Made by a program: the position numbers and the translations under genes. Under the pieces are notes generated by a model. It ran no database searches. It saw only the letters and a program-made list of their open reading frames with translations, and was not told the origin of the DNA. Shown piece after piece: positions 24,276 to 36,701 of a stretch of DNA of 64,000 nucleotides. Position 1 is the stretch's first letter. Each line of letters begins with the position of its first letter. This stretch comes from Dryocosmus kuriphilus (Eukaryota > Arthropoda > Insecta > Hymenoptera > Cynipidae): NCBI GenBank assembly GCA_038277395.1, contig CM076193.1, positions 83,591,583-83,655,582 of the forward strand. The letters are read 5' to 3'.

Positions 24276-25354
24276 ATAAGTATTACATTCTCATCAGAGA
24301 AGGTATTAGATTTATGCAAAATTTGACTTTCGCGTATTTCATGAAATCTCCACGTTTTGAGACATCCCGAATCCGAAAAAATGGTTTTTACGACGGTGTC
24401 TGTCAATCTGTTGTCGTTGTCGTCGTAGTCGTTGGCGTCGTTGTCGTCGTTGTAGTCTGTTCCCACGAAATATGAGAGATACAAAGAAAATGTAAGAAAG
24501 TAAAATTGTTCATCTTAAAAAAATCTACAAATTTTGTCTCAACCGTTTTTTGATAAAATGAACGGTTTTTGATTTAATCAAGAAAACATTATTAAAATTA
24601 AAAAACTCTGGTTTCCCGCCAAAATATTCAAGATACAAAAAAGTGGTAAAGAACAAAGTTGTTCAATTTAAAACGATGTACATATTTTGTTTTAACCATT
24701 TTTTCAGAAAAAGCACGTTTTTTGTTTTAATCGATAAAACGTTATTAAAAATCAAAAATTCCAAATTTCCTGCCAAACTATGGAATATATGGAAAAACCA
24801 TAAGAAACAAAGTTGTTGACCTCAAAAAGGTCTACAAATTTTCTCTCTATCATTTTCTTGATCAGACGCGTAGTTTTTGAGTTATTCGTGAAATATGTTA
24901 TGAAATATAAAGAAAACCACTTTTCAGCAAAACTGTGCAAGATTTGAGAAAATATTAACAAGCAGAATTGTTCACCTTGGAAAGAGCTACAAAATTTATT
25001 CGTTAAGACTCATAGTTTTACATTTAAGAATCGAAATTCTCTATTGTGAAAATTTGGAAAATCACTAAAAAACTTTACCAATCTACAATGTGTTTTAAAA
25101 AAATGTACTTATCGAGCGCGAAGCGCGAGTGTCATGATGTGAATGTATTCCTTAAGGGCGACAGAGCCTTAGGTAAAATAATTTCTTTTGGAATTTTTAA
25201 TTTAAAGGTTTATACGATCCATAAATACCGAGCGTGTAGCGCGAGGTGAATAATCTATCGAGCGCGAAGCGCGAGTGCCGTAAATAACGTATCGAGCGCG
25301 GCGCGCTAAGCGCGCGATGAGAATGTGCCCGCGAAGCAGGCAGATTTTTTTTTT
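24276..25354. mobile_element. Insertion in the left arm, related to the CCCAGATAAC elements
   Basis: The right arm lacks this segment. It contains four degenerate copies of a unit of about 154 bp, with 'CTACAAATTTT' near 24526, 24677, 24831 and 24987. These recur as a similar series at about 57800-58250 and 62700-63100. It ends in several CGAGCGCGAAGCGCGAG palindromic motifs (25115-25330), also found at 58350. It is probably a remnant of the same family, but the CCCAGATAAC ends are missing. Confidence 0.55.
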
Positions 25355-25584
25355 TATACACTAGTATATATATTTTTCATAGACATTGTTATTATTTTGA
25401 CATTTTTCATACACATTGTTAATATTTTGACTTCATCCAATGATGACTCGTACCTTTTTTAAATTATAAAATTGGTAAATACATCCACGCCCTCTCCACT
25501 TAATTTTAATTTAGTTTATTAATAAATCCTCTTAAGATACACTCTCTTATAATATCTTACCTTACTTCTCGATCTACCTTACCT

Positions 25585-26700
25585 ACCTCAGCTAGAATCT
25601 TTGAAATTAATGCATGTTACTTGGAGGGGATATTCATGAAATAAAACAAATAAAACGATATAAAGTAAAATAAAAATAATAAAACAAAATGGAATAAAAT
25701 AAAACAAAATGAAATAAAATAAACTAAAATAAAAGAAATAAAATAAAACATAATGAAGAAAAAAAATAATGTATAATAGAGTGAAATAAAATAATATAAA
25801 AGATAGAAGGAAAAAAACGAAATAAAAAATGCAGATTCGTGTTAGTGTAATAGCGTCGGTCGATATGTCAGGGATATACCTTACCTTACTTTTCAATCTA
25901 CCTTACCTACCTTAGCTAGAATCTTTGAACTTGATGCATGTTGCTTGCAGGGGATATTCATGAAAGAAAATAAATAAAACGATATAACGTAAAATAAAAG
26001 ATAATAAGACACAATGGAATAAATAAAACAAAATGAAATAAAATAAAATAAAAAACAGAAAAAGGAAATAAGAAATGCAGATTCGTGTCAGGATAATAAC
26101 CTCGGTCGATATGTCTGGGATATACATTACCGTACATTTCGGTCTACCTTACCGACCTTAATATATAATAGAGTAGAATAGAATAAAATAAAAAACAGGA
26201 ACGCGAAATAAAAAATGCAGATTCGTGTCAGGGTAATAGCGTCGGTCGATATATCAGGGATATACCTTACCTTACTTTTCAATCTACCTTACCTACCATA
26301 GCTAGAATCCTTGAACTTGACACATGTTGCTTGGAGGGGATATACATGAAATAAAATAAATAAAACGATATAAAGTAAAATAAAAGATAATAAAACAAAA
26401 TGGAATAAAATAAAATAAGAAACAGAAAAAAGAAATAAAAAACGTAGATTCATGTCAGGGGATTAGCCTCAGTCGATATGTCATAGATATACATTACCTT
26501 ACATTTCCATCTACCTTACCTACCTTAATGTATAATAGAGTAGAATAGAATAAAATAAAAAACAGAAAAGCGAAATAAAAAATGCAGATTCGTGTCAGGG
26601 TAATAGCGTCGGTCGTTATGTTAGGGATATACCTTACCTTACTTTTCAATCTACCTTACCTACCTTAGCTAGAATCTCTGAACTTGATGCAAGTTGCTTG
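25585..26700. repeat. Left-arm tandem block, four copies of about 330-390 bp
   Basis: A TTAGCTAGAATCTTTGAA-type block recurs near 25585, 25911, 26297 and 26663, each followed by AAATA-rich sequence and GCAGATTCGTGTCAGG. The right arm has three matching blocks (about 39145, 39518 and 39826), so copy number differs between arms. Confidence 0.75.
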
Positions 26701-26859
26701 GAGGGGGATACTCTTAAATTCTAACCTACATGTACGCAGCAATAAGTAATGTTGGATTTTTTAACTTCTATGCTGGAAAGCATCTGCGCATGCCTCAGTT
26801 ACCGACGTTGGTGTTTGCCTCGGTAGCATCACCCTCAGTCCCTTATTGAAATTATAATA

Positions 26860-27360
26860 TATCAAACTCATAAAAAAAATGAATAAAATGAACAAAATGA
26901 ACAAAATGAATAAAATGAACAAAATGAATAAAATAAATAAAATAAATAAAAATTGACCCTATTAGAATAATACTACGTGTTTGAAAAAACGTGTCTTACT
27001 CAGATACATACACCGAACCATTATTTTGATGACGTCACTTGAGACGAGTAGGTTGCGACAAGTCTAACCCCACCCCACTCACCCCCCACCTAATCTCTCT
27101 AACATTATCTTTGTCTAAGAATTTTGAAATTCGATGGCGTAAATAAAATAAAAAGATAAATTGAATAAATAAAATAAAAAGAATAAGTGAAATAAATAAG
27201 ATAAATAAAATAAAATAAATAAAATAAAGAAAATAAATCAAACGAAGAAAATAAATAAAAGAAATAAACTAAATAAAATAAAGAAAACAAATAAAATCAG
27301 TAAAATTAATAAAATAAATAAAATCAATGAAATAAATAAAGTAAATATAATAAATAAAAT
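26860..27360. repeat. AAATA/AAATGAAC low-complexity tracts
   Basis: Runs of AAATA, AAATG and AAAATGAAC motifs flank a short unique stretch. Open frames here (Phe/Leu/Ile/Tyr-rich) come from the repeat and are not genes. Confidence 0.85.
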
Positions 27361-27874
27361 ATGACCTCGGCCAATACGTCCGGATTCTACCTCGCCGACT
27401 CCAAACCTCAGCCTTATGATTCCCTCAACTTTATTAAATAGACTGATAAAAGCCCCTGCATTCTAGATATGTTTTGAAAATTTCAATAAATATCTTTATA
27501 CACTAGTATATATATTTTTTATACACATTGTTTCTATTTTGACCTCATTCAATGATAATTCCTACATTTCTTAAAAAATAATAAAATTGATAAATCTACC
27601 CACCCATCTCCACCTAATTTTAATTTAGTTTATCAATAAACCCTCTTTAAATAAATATTCTTAAATTCTCATCTTGAATATTCGGGCGCTTTATCTTATC
27701 AGCAAACGGCGCTACTAGAGTCTGCGCAGCCAGACCGAAGGTCCTACTCTAAGTAGGAAAAGCCACACCCCGTCTAAAACTTAAGTGCTTGTGAGTAATT
27801 AGAGGTGACCTAAAATTAATCTATTGTAAAACGAAATAATAATTCTTGTATTAGCTCCTTCACAAATGTATTTA

Positions 27875-28189
27875 TTACTCTGTTACATAATTGAACTCAA
27901 CATTATTGTAAACCCCACCTAGGTACTTCATTCGCAGCTTCTTCGAGACGGCGGCTTCTTGCATCTTTTCCAACATTGTAATATCTCCATCGAAAACCTT
28001 CAAGAGTCTTCCTGGTAGAAATATGGCGAAACTCTTCCCTAGTTCTGCTACAATCCTGGCACTATATTTCGTTTGGACTCTGCAGATGTTCGTCACAGCA
28101 TACGTCTCATTAAGAGTCAACTCAGACATCGGCTTCGTGGGTAGGAAGCTCTCCATACGACCAATCGAATTAAGTTGCGTTAGATCCAT
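27875..28189 (-). CDS. Small conserved-looking protein, left-arm copy (open)
   Basis: 104 codons from the ATG at 28189; an in-frame TTG further upstream is less likely. The middle (ETYAVTNICRVQTKYSARIV, then FAIFLPGRLL) and the end (MKYLGGVYNNVEF) look like a small beta-rich fold. I recall similar short proteins among uncharacterised arthropod and mobile-element sequences; an OB-fold, single-strand-binding role is only a guess. No signal peptide or membrane segment is seen. A TTTAAAAG box lies upstream on the same strand near 28310. The right-arm copy has a 2-nt insertion and is broken, so this is the only intact version. Confidence 0.5.
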   Translation of the reverse strand: MDLTQLNSIGRMESFLPTKPMSELTLNETYAVTNICRVQTKYSARIVAELGKSFAIFLPGRLLKVFDGDITMLEKMQEAAVSKKLRMKYLGGVYNNVEFNYVTE

Positions 28190-28620
28190 TTTGCTGTTCT
28201 TGGAGAGGAATACTTGTAACAAGGTTTTGATGGTGAAGCGTTGAAGGTGCTGGTGATGCTTCTGCAGGTCTCGGAGATACTAGAATAAAGAAATTGCCTC
28301 GGAGACCCTTCTTTTAAAGGGTGATATGCCCACCTATCTCAAACTCAAATTCCCCCACCTACCTCAACCTCCAATTCAGCGCCTGCGTAAAGAAATAAGG
28401 TGGCGCTAATTGAAATTGAACTTGGAGCTAATTTAAAAATTAAAATCAAACTTAATTTATCTTGAAACAAATTTAATATTATTTAAAAGTAATTAATTTT
28501 AATTATTAGCCTAAAATAATTAATTAATAGGAGAGGCTTTTTAGACATAAAATTCTCACATTTATTCAATTAAAATAATATTTATTCCTAAAATCTTAGC
28601 AATGTTTTACAAAATACAGT

Positions 28621-29010
28621 CTAAAAATTATTATAAAAATCTTTTAAGGTATAGTTAATATCCACTTCATCTACATTATTCGGAGTATAGTTAAGTGTAG
28701 GCTGGTGTGAAATATTTAGAATCCAAGTTTTGAGGACCATCACATTCTGTACTGCACAATTGCTTGTGTGAAAAGTGTGACGACTACATGAACAGGTAGA
28801 TTCCTTGTTCATTTGCTTCAATGAAGGGCAGTCAAATTCATCCAAATCTTGAATATTGATGATAAACTTTTCAAGCCATCTTTTCTTTTGTAGACCTTTA
28901 ACATAGATTGTGCGAGCACCTGGTAATGTTTCTTTAAGTATGTTTCTAACTTCTTCGTAGGGTGTATCTCCAGCATTCCACTCATTCCATGGTAATTGTA
29001 CATAAGCCAT
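28621..29010 (-). pseudogene. Second arm reading frame, left copy (frameshifted)
   Basis: The 129-codon frame starts at the ATG at 29010, but protein-like sequence continues upstream in other frames. An SPCSW...NLWLMYNYHG segment precedes it out of frame and WNAGDTPYEEV follows in this frame, so one or two old frameshifts are present. It also carries IYVKGLQKKRWLEKFI, FDCPSLKQM, and a Cys/His set CSCSRHTFHTSNCAVQNV that could bind metal. It resembles uncharacterised short proteins of arthropod genomes remembered without a name; a nuclease role is conceivable but not shown. The same frameshift is present in the right-arm copy. Confidence 0.5.
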
Positions 29011-29171
29011 AGATTTTCGCTCTTATACCTTCCTGGTAGTGAATTCTAGCTGCAGGGTGATTCGAAGAGGAAGTCTAGTGGTTCAGCATCTTCCTGGAGA
29101 GGTAGTATGGCCAATCGTTGCAGGATCTCTTGAAGCCTTGGATGTCTGCGCTAAACTCCATCTTGACAGGA

Positions 29172-29204
29172 ACTGATTCTTTCAGCCAGAGGCCGCTTTT
29201 TATA
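29172..29204 (-). promoter_or_regulatory. TATA plus TCAGT core promoter, left arm
   Basis: TATAAAAAG (29196-29204) is followed on the minus strand by the arthropod initiator TCAGT (29172-29176), with its A about 30 bases from the first T of the TATA box. It would start transcripts reading through the two arm frames. The mirror is at 36702. Confidence 0.7.
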
Positions 29205-29370
29205 CTCTTTTGTCAAACCCCCACTCCTCGATATTACCCCCATCGCTACCTTCCGACAAATAAATATCGAAATGTTTGACTTTTTAAATTGCTTCTAAGT
29301 AATTAATTCAATGTTTCTTATTTGATTTTAGTATAAATAATTCCATTGTCCAATCTGGATGCATGAGCCT

Positions 29371-31835
29371 TCTCACAACTTGTTTATATTAACCAAGGAG
29401 TAGGAGAAGGAGGAGGAGGAGGAGGAGGAGGAGGAGGAGGAGGAAGAGGAGGAGGAGATTAACATTAATTCAACATTACATCAATATTACTTTAACATTA
29501 CTTGATGATGATGAGGAGGAGGAGGAGGAGGAGGGTTAGAAGTAGCTTTAAAATTACTTTAACATTACATTAACATTAATTTGACATTATTTTAACATTA
29601 AATTAACATTACTTCAATATTAGTTTAACATTAGTTTAACATTACTTTAACATAACTTTAACTAAACTTCAACTTTAATTTAGCATCAGTTTAATGTTAG
29701 CTTAACGTTAGTTTAACATCACATTAACGTTAGTTTAACATTACTTTAACGTTATTTTAACGTTACTTTAACATTGCTTGAGGCAGAGGAGGAGGAGGAT
29801 GAGGAGATTTAACATTACTTTAAAATTACATTAACATTACTTTAACATTAGTTTAACCTTGCTTTAACATTATATTAGCATTAATTTAGCTTTAGTTTAA
29901 CATTACTTTAACCATACTTTAACATTAGTTTAAAGTTACTTTGATGATGATGATGAGTAGGAGGAGGAGGAGGTGGAGGAGGAGGGAGCAGGAGGCTTAA
30001 CTTTACTTTAATATTACTCTAATTATACTTTAACGCTAGTTTAACGTTACTTTAACGTTACTTTAACATTACTTTAACTATGCTTTAATGTTAGTTTAAC
30101 GTTACTTTAACATTATTTTAACGTTAGTTTAACGTTACTTTAACGTTACTTGAGGAGGAGGAAGATGAGGATGTTTAACATTATTTTAACATTACATTAA
30201 CATTACTTTAACATTACTTTAACTATACTTTAACGTTAGTGTAACATTAGTTGAGGATGAGGAGGAGGAGGAGGAGGTTTATCATTAATTTAACGTTACG
30301 TTAACAATACTTTAACATTAGTTCAACATTAGTTTAACGCTACCTTAACTATGCTTTAACGTTACCTAACCTAACATTACCGTAACAAGTTACCTTTTTC
30401 CAATTCTAAAAAAGTCCCTAAAATTTTTAAGTCACAATCTGTGCAATCTAATCATACTATACTCCCCGTTCCAGCTCTAAATACGTTCCCTGAAATTTCA
30501 AAAACTACAATTTGTGCAATCAGAACATACCACTCTCCCTGTTCCAGCTCTAAAAAAGTCCCCTGAAATTTCAAAAAACTACCATTTGTGCAATCAAAAC
30601 ATCCCATTCTCCCTCTTTCAGCTCTAAAAACGTCCCCTGAAATGTACTTCCCCGTCCCAGCTGATCAGAACTGAGGACTTTGAGGTGGATGAGGACGATG
30701 TGCAAGCTCATTGTCCTTACCCGCCTTGTCCTCAGTTTTTATCAGCTGGGACGGGGAAATAAATTTCAGGGGACGTTTTTATAGCTGGAACAGGGAGAGT
30801 GGTATATTCTGATTGCAAAAATTGTAGTTTTTGAAATTTCAGGGAATGTTTTTAGAGCTGGAAAGGGAAGTATAGTATGACTAGATTGCACAGATTGTGA
30901 CCTTAAAATTTTAGGGACTTTTTTAGTGTTGGAAAAAGGTAACTTGTCACGGTAAGGTTAGGTTAGCTAACGTTAAAGTATAGTTAAATTAGCGTTAAAC
31001 TAATGTTGAACTAATGTTAAAGTAATGTTAATGTAACGTTAAATTAATGATAAACATCCTCCTCCTCCTCCTCAACTAATGTTAAACTAACGTTAAAGTA
31101 TAGTTAAAGTAATGTTAAATTATTGTTAAAGTAATGTTAATGTAATGTTAAAATAATGTTAAACCTCCTCCTCATCCTCCTCAAGTAACGTTAAACTAAC
31201 GTTCAAGTAACGTTAAGCTAACGTTAAACTAATGTTAAAGTAACGTTAAAGCATAGTTAAAGTAATGTTAAAGTAACGTTAAGGTATACTTAAATTAATA
31301 TTAAAGTAACGTTAAGCCTCCTCCTCCTCCTACTCATCATCATCATCAAGTAAATTTAAACTAATGTTAAAGTATGGTTAAAGTAATGTTAAACTAAAGT
31401 TAAATTAATGTTAATATAATGTTAAAGTAAGGTCAAATAATGTTAAAGTAATATTAATGTAATTTTAAAGTAATGTTAAATCTCCTCATCCTCCTCGGCC
31501 TCAAGTAATATTAAAGTAACGTTAAAATAACGTTAAAGTAATGATAAACTAACGTTAATGTGATGTTAAACTAACGTTAAACTAACACTACATTAAAGTT
31601 GAAGTTTAGCTAAAGTTATGTTAAAAAAATGTTAAACTAATGTTAAACTAATATTGAAGTAATGTTAATTTAATGTTAAACTAATTTTAAATTAACGTGA
31701 ATGTAATGTTAAAGTAATGTTAAAGCTTCTTCTACTCCTCCTCCTCCTCATCAAGTAATATTAAAGTAATATTAATGCAATGTTGAATTAATGTTAAACT
31801 TCCTCCTCCTCAGTTAATATAAACAAGTTGTGAGG
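29371..31835. mobile_element. 2.5-kb foldback-like palindrome nested in the left arm
   Basis: The ends TCTCACAACTTGTTTATATT and its reverse complement close an almost complete palindrome with its turn near 30690. Each arm alternates GGA/GAG runs with dozens of TTAACRTTA motifs. The inner arms hold three or four units of about 80 bp (TTCCAGCTCTAAAA) and CCCCGTCCCAGCTGATCAGA beside the turn. The right arm of the giant element lacks it, so it inserted later. A duplicated target of the GGATGCATGAG/GGATGCTCATG kind is possible but not clean. Confidence 0.8.
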
Positions 31836-32708
31836 ATGCTCATGGGTGATTCTTTTACAAATCGTACGGATTTTGACGAAAATTGACCGACACATTTTTG
31901 ATTCAGCTAAAACTTTTTTTTACGGATTCTTTATTGAAAAAGACAAGATACGTATTCGAAGATTTTTTTTTTCTTCTCAATGTTTTGAAACTAAGAAGGA
32001 TTGAAAATTTGAGAATTTGGTGATTTTTGGCTTGAAGACTATTTTTTAAAAGTCCATAACTCCACTTCTGTTTGAGCTAGAGACTTTATTTTTTTTTCAT
32101 TTTAAAGGTAAAATAACGAGTTTTAACAAAAAAATACTTTTAAATAAAACTATTGACAAATTCAAATTGTTATAAACAATTGAAGTGTTTAAATCGATTT
32201 TAAACAATTTTGACCCAAACATATCGAGTTTTTAGTATTTTTATCGTATTCTACGTCAAATTTCCTTTCGAAAACGATTTTTTATTCGATGGCGAAATAA
32301 TTAGTACTGTCGGAAAAATTTAATTTATCTAGCGCTGTACGTCACACGCACCGGCGCGCGGGTGACATTGCACGGCCCTCGCACGGTCTATGTTTCAATT
32401 TTAAATGTTTACCGTGAAACATACAGTTTGCAAATACTTTTTTATTACGTTTATGGATAAAAGTCATCGCAAAGTATCTAGAAAAAAGTAAACCTGGTTA
32501 CAAAAATACATTAAAAAATGCTAACTTCACTAGAAACTTTAAAACTAAATATAGTATATTTTTGAACATAAAAAAATCTAATGATTGGTACAGAGTATCA
32601 CAATGTATGGAAATAAGTGTCTGATAATAAATTCAGAATCTTCAATTTATTGAATCATAATTAAGCTATGAACTGTAGTTTTTTTCGATGTATTACAAAG
32701 CATACATT

Positions 32709-35410
32709 TTATTTCAAAACTTTAACTACGATCGAATCATTTTCTTGTTGCGAAGAAAATTGCTTAGCTCGTATTTTGTTTTTTGCGACAGGTATGATGC
32801 AATGAAATTTCAGTGTCCCTTTCACGGTTATAGCCTCTCTGAATCTCGTCTCTAATTTTTGTTCTTCCTCAACATATTCTTCATTCGTCACATATCTTGA
32901 TGAAATGTTAGGGAGAGACTCAGTTGCCCATTCAAATAATTGTTTTGGTGTTTGGATTGGATTGGATGTTCTTTGAAGGCTAGCTCTCGCAGCTAACCTT
33001 TTTAAAGTCCCACCCAATCCATCGCACGCGCCCTTTCCATGAGACGTTGGGAAAAAGTGCCACTCTGCAGCTAGGTCAAAATCTGTTTCATGGTGTGTAA
33101 GATTAACAAAATTTTTCTTGTTTTTATATTGCGCACCCGACCCATCAGAAAAATATATGATTTTTGAAATTTTTTCCAATTCTTTTTTTATGAAATTTAC
33201 CAAATGTTTCTGAAACACATGAACTGCTACAGTGTCGTGATGCAAACATTCTGATATCATTACTAAACTTTTTACTTGAATATTGCCGTCATTATGCCTG
33301 TAATAAATTGCAAATGGGTGCACTGTAGCCTGCTCATTATTCCAGTGAAAGCCTTGTGCAGAATTCTGAATCACAAAAGCATAATTTTCGGAAAAATCAC
33401 AGACTACAATGCACTCATTCTCTGTTAGTTCTTGCCTTTTATTTTTCATGAATTCATTTTGCTTCCTCACCAAGAATGAATGAAGAAGTAATTTTTCCAA
33501 ACTGGTCTGCAATTTTTGTAAATATTCATCGACTGGAGATATCATCAGTTGCAAGGTAGTTCTGTCAACGTGAGTCCACTGTCTATACTTGATTTCGTCA
33601 ATGAAATTTTCCTCAAAAATTAATTCAAGGTTGTTAATCAGATTTTTTGCACCTGGACACTTGGAGCAATTACCCAAATAACAATTATTCGTGGGTTCAG
33701 CGCAAATCATATATTTTAGGCAGTCATGATAACTTTTCAATGGATTGGGGGTGTGGGCCGTAAGATTTTTCATATTAGAACCTTCAATCAACAATTTAAC
33801 ATTTTCATGAATCGTACAAACACATACTGAATGTGTGCCACTTGCACCCGCGAGCACGCAATATTTTGGTCGTAGAGATGCAAATTTAGAAAAACTACAT
33901 TTAGCTTCTGGGTAAGTTTCCTTGAACAGTTGATAAAGTTCCCTCAAATTCATCAACAGTAACCTTTTCTGCATTTGAACGCGTTTGTCATCAATTTTAA
34001 CTGAAACAAAATCCTTCTTACCTGGCATTACACGACTATTCTCATCCAGTTCATAAAAACTAATTATTAAATGGACTACTTCTTTCTGTAAAGACGGGTG
34101 GCTTTTTGGGGTTGGGTCGGACAAAATCCCCTTTTCGTCAGCAATTTTCTTCGCAATTGTAATCATATGAAAAGTAGCGAGAGGAAAATGTTGTTTAATT
34201 TTTCGGAAAGACCAGTCCTTGAAAATAGTCAAAATTTTCATTCTTCTTGAACGTTCTGTGGTCGCGTTAAATTCTTCCTTCAAAACTTGCAATAAATTAT
34301 TTTCATCATTTTCCTCAACGCTATCATCATTATCATCAATAACAGGATTAAAAATTTTTGTAGCTAATGCTTTGGATACGTTTTTCAATTTTTCATTCGA
34401 ATAACGGCGTTGAGAAACTTTTCTTTTTTGAATCGGTGACTCTCCAATTAAATTCAAACCCTGGTTGACGGACTCAATTGCTGCAGATACCACTATCTTG
34501 TCTTCCTCAAACGATACACCAGGACTTGCTGGAAATTTTTCCATGTTAATGTCATTACTTTCCAACGCGTCAAAATCAGAATCATTTATTTCCTGGTCCT
34601 AAAAAAAATTTATTTATTCGTACATTATACTTAGTCCAGTCAAATTAGGGTTTCTGCTAGAACAAATTGTTAGTATATATTACTCGTAAGAACGTCCTAA
34701 TAAAATCCTGAAATCCTCGGGTCTGCAAGTGTTGTGGAATTTTTGATATTAACACGCATTGCTTACTCAGCAAGAGCGCACTATTAATTAACAAATTGAT
34801 AACTTTTAAACTATTAGTCGCAAAAGGTTTGATGTTAGCTGTACCATTTTTTCGTTATTTGTTAATAAGAAGAATTCCAAAATAGTTGCAGATCGGAGAG
34901 TTTCAGGATTTTATTAGGACGTCCTGACGAGTAATAATAAAAAGAAATTGCTACTAGTAATTTGTTCTAGCAAGCGTCCTTTTTTCGTCTAATTTGACTA
35001 GACTTCAAAGACTATTAGTAAATCTAAAATTATTACAATTCTATTAAGATTTTAGAAAATATCAGAATTTGTATTTCAGTAAAGAATTTTTGATAAAGAT
35101 TTATAATTTGTATTTAAGTGAAGAAATATTAGTGAAGAAAATTTGCATTATAAATATTATCATCAGTAAAATTTACCTTTTTTTCACGATCCTTGTGTAA
35201 TTTAGAAACTTTAAAACGGCAAGAATGACAGATTTTTTGTTGAAGAGACTCATCCGATACTGCTAAATTAAGAACCACTAAATTTTGTGCTGAAACTTTT
35301 CTGACATTTTGTGTTTTTCGATGACGAGACAAAGCAAAAGGATTGAAACATCGATCTGTTCGAATTTTGGAAGCACTTGTAGAGTTTGTTGATTTTAGCA
35401 TTTTATCCAT
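32709..35410 (-). CDS. Two-exon transposase-like protein, 707 residues, family unassigned
   Basis: Exon 1 is 35410-35177 (78 codons) and ends AAG|GTAAAT. Exon 2 is 34598-32709 and follows TTTTTTTTAG. The join is phase 0, giving 707 residues with no internal stop. The N-terminal exon has an RCFNPFALSRHRK block and CHSC. The middle has a Cys/His cluster (about 337-392: VCVCTIH, then CAE, NCYLGNCSKCPG). The C-terminal half looks RNase H-like: VVCDFSENYAF (Asp about 479), IIYFSDGSGAQYK (Asp about 563), and TSHGKGACDGLGG (Asp about 604) as a possible DDE/D triad. TAA overlaps an AATAAA signal. I recall similar uncharacterised proteins in invertebrates, but no named superfamily. Its central place between inverted arms fits a transposase; catalysis is inferred. 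Confidence 0.7.
34599..35176 (-). other. Intron of the transposase-like gene
   Basis: 578 bp with a GTAAAT donor and a T-rich AG acceptor. It is largely filled by a hairpin insertion, so it may have been about 200 bp originally. Confidence 0.7.
34633..35004. mobile_element. MITE-like hairpin inside the intron
   Basis: 372 bp. The outer about 100 bp on each side are imperfect inverted repeats (AGTCCAGTCAAATTAG against CTAATTTGACTAGACT), which also share GCTAGAACAAATT and ACGTCCTAATAAAATCCTGAAA. There is no coding capacity. It looks like a non-autonomous DNA transposon. No clear target duplication was seen. Confidence 0.7.
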
Positions 35411-36029
35411 ACTTCACAGTTTTTGATAACTTTATTTAACAAGAGTACGGACAAAACAATAGTATGCGCATGCAACGCTTTCCAACGACAGAATGCAAAA
35501 TAATATATAATTCGTAATTCACACTGTAGCGTGCTCGATTGCAAGCTCTGACACGCTTCGACTCGTAGTGCACTGCGTGACTTGCGCTCGGATATAATTA
35601 ATATCTTCCAATCTAATAGAGATACCACTTTTTTGTAAAATGGATTTTTTAGATGAGAGAATAAGGAACAAAATTATTTTTAAAAAAATAAATTCAAATT
35701 GGGGGAAGGGCATGTTTAGTCTATGTAAATAATCTAATTTTTATTAATTATGATTTGTTTACAATAAAAATTTGATTTAAAATGCACCTCGAAATCTTAC
35801 GCAACAAAGTATACAATAAAAAAATACCGATATTGATCCAACCAGTACAAATCGAGATAATTAATTTTATTAGGAGAAGATTGGAGAAAATCCAGAAAAT
35901 TATCAAAAATTCAAGTGCAGATATTTTTGAAAAAACAATTTTTTCAGCAAAATCCTAAAATACGTGTAAAGTAATTTTATGAATATAAGTTTTAAAAAAA
36001 TTTTCAGACGATATAAAAATGTCATGTTT
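35411..36029. other. Upstream region of the transposase-like gene
   Basis: AT-rich, with one GC-richer stretch (about 35520-35600). It probably holds the promoter, but no convincing TATA/Inr pair was seen. Open frames here (60-99 codons) show no domain. Confidence 0.4.
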
Positions 36030-36701
36030 GTGCAATGTGACCCGCGCGCCGGTGCGTGTGACGTAGCGCGCTAGATAAAATAAACTTTTTTCGACAGTAC
36101 TAATTATTTCCCCATCGAATAAAAAATCGTTTTCGAAAGGAAATTTGACGTAGAATACGATAAAAATACTAAAAACTTGATACGTTTGGGTCATAATTGT
36201 TAAAAATCGATTTAAACACTTCAATTGTTTATAACAATTTGAATTTATTAACAATTTTATTTAAAAGTATTTTTTTGTTAAAACTCGTTTTCATACCTTT
36301 CAAATAAAAAAAAGAAAAGGTCTCTAGCTTAAATAGAACAGGAGTTATGCATTTTTAAAAAATAGTCTTCACTCAAATTCTCAATTTTTCAACCCTTCCT
36401 ATTTCTCAAAAAACTGCAAAATAAAAAAAATCCTCAAATACGTATCTTCTCTTTTTCAATAAAGAATCCGTAAAAAAAGTATTAGCTCAATCAAAAATGG
36501 GTCGGTCAATTCTCTGTTCGACTTGTAAAAGAATGTCCCTCATGCATCCAGATTGGACAATGGAGTTATTTATACTAAAATCAAATAAGAAACATTGAAT
36601 TAGTTACTTAGAAGCAATTTCAAAAGTCAAACATTTCGATATTTATCTGTCGGAAGGTAGTGATGGGGATAATATCGAGGGGTGGGGGTTTGACAAAAGA
36701 G

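Larger units (their letters stand above)
23359..32373 (+). repeat. Left inverted arm
   Basis: It is paired with 36030-41012. The outer 230 bp contain a doubled subterminal block of about 77 bp (23408-23484 and 23518-23594, starting GTTCCAG). The innermost conserved segment is a CG-rich CGCACCGGCGCGCGGGT block near 32350. Confidence 0.85.

Noticed and set aside
23904..27290. Phe/Leu/Ile/Tyr-rich open frames resembling membrane proteins
   Set aside because: They translate AAATA/TTTAT low-complexity DNA, as do their mirrors at 39673-40537.
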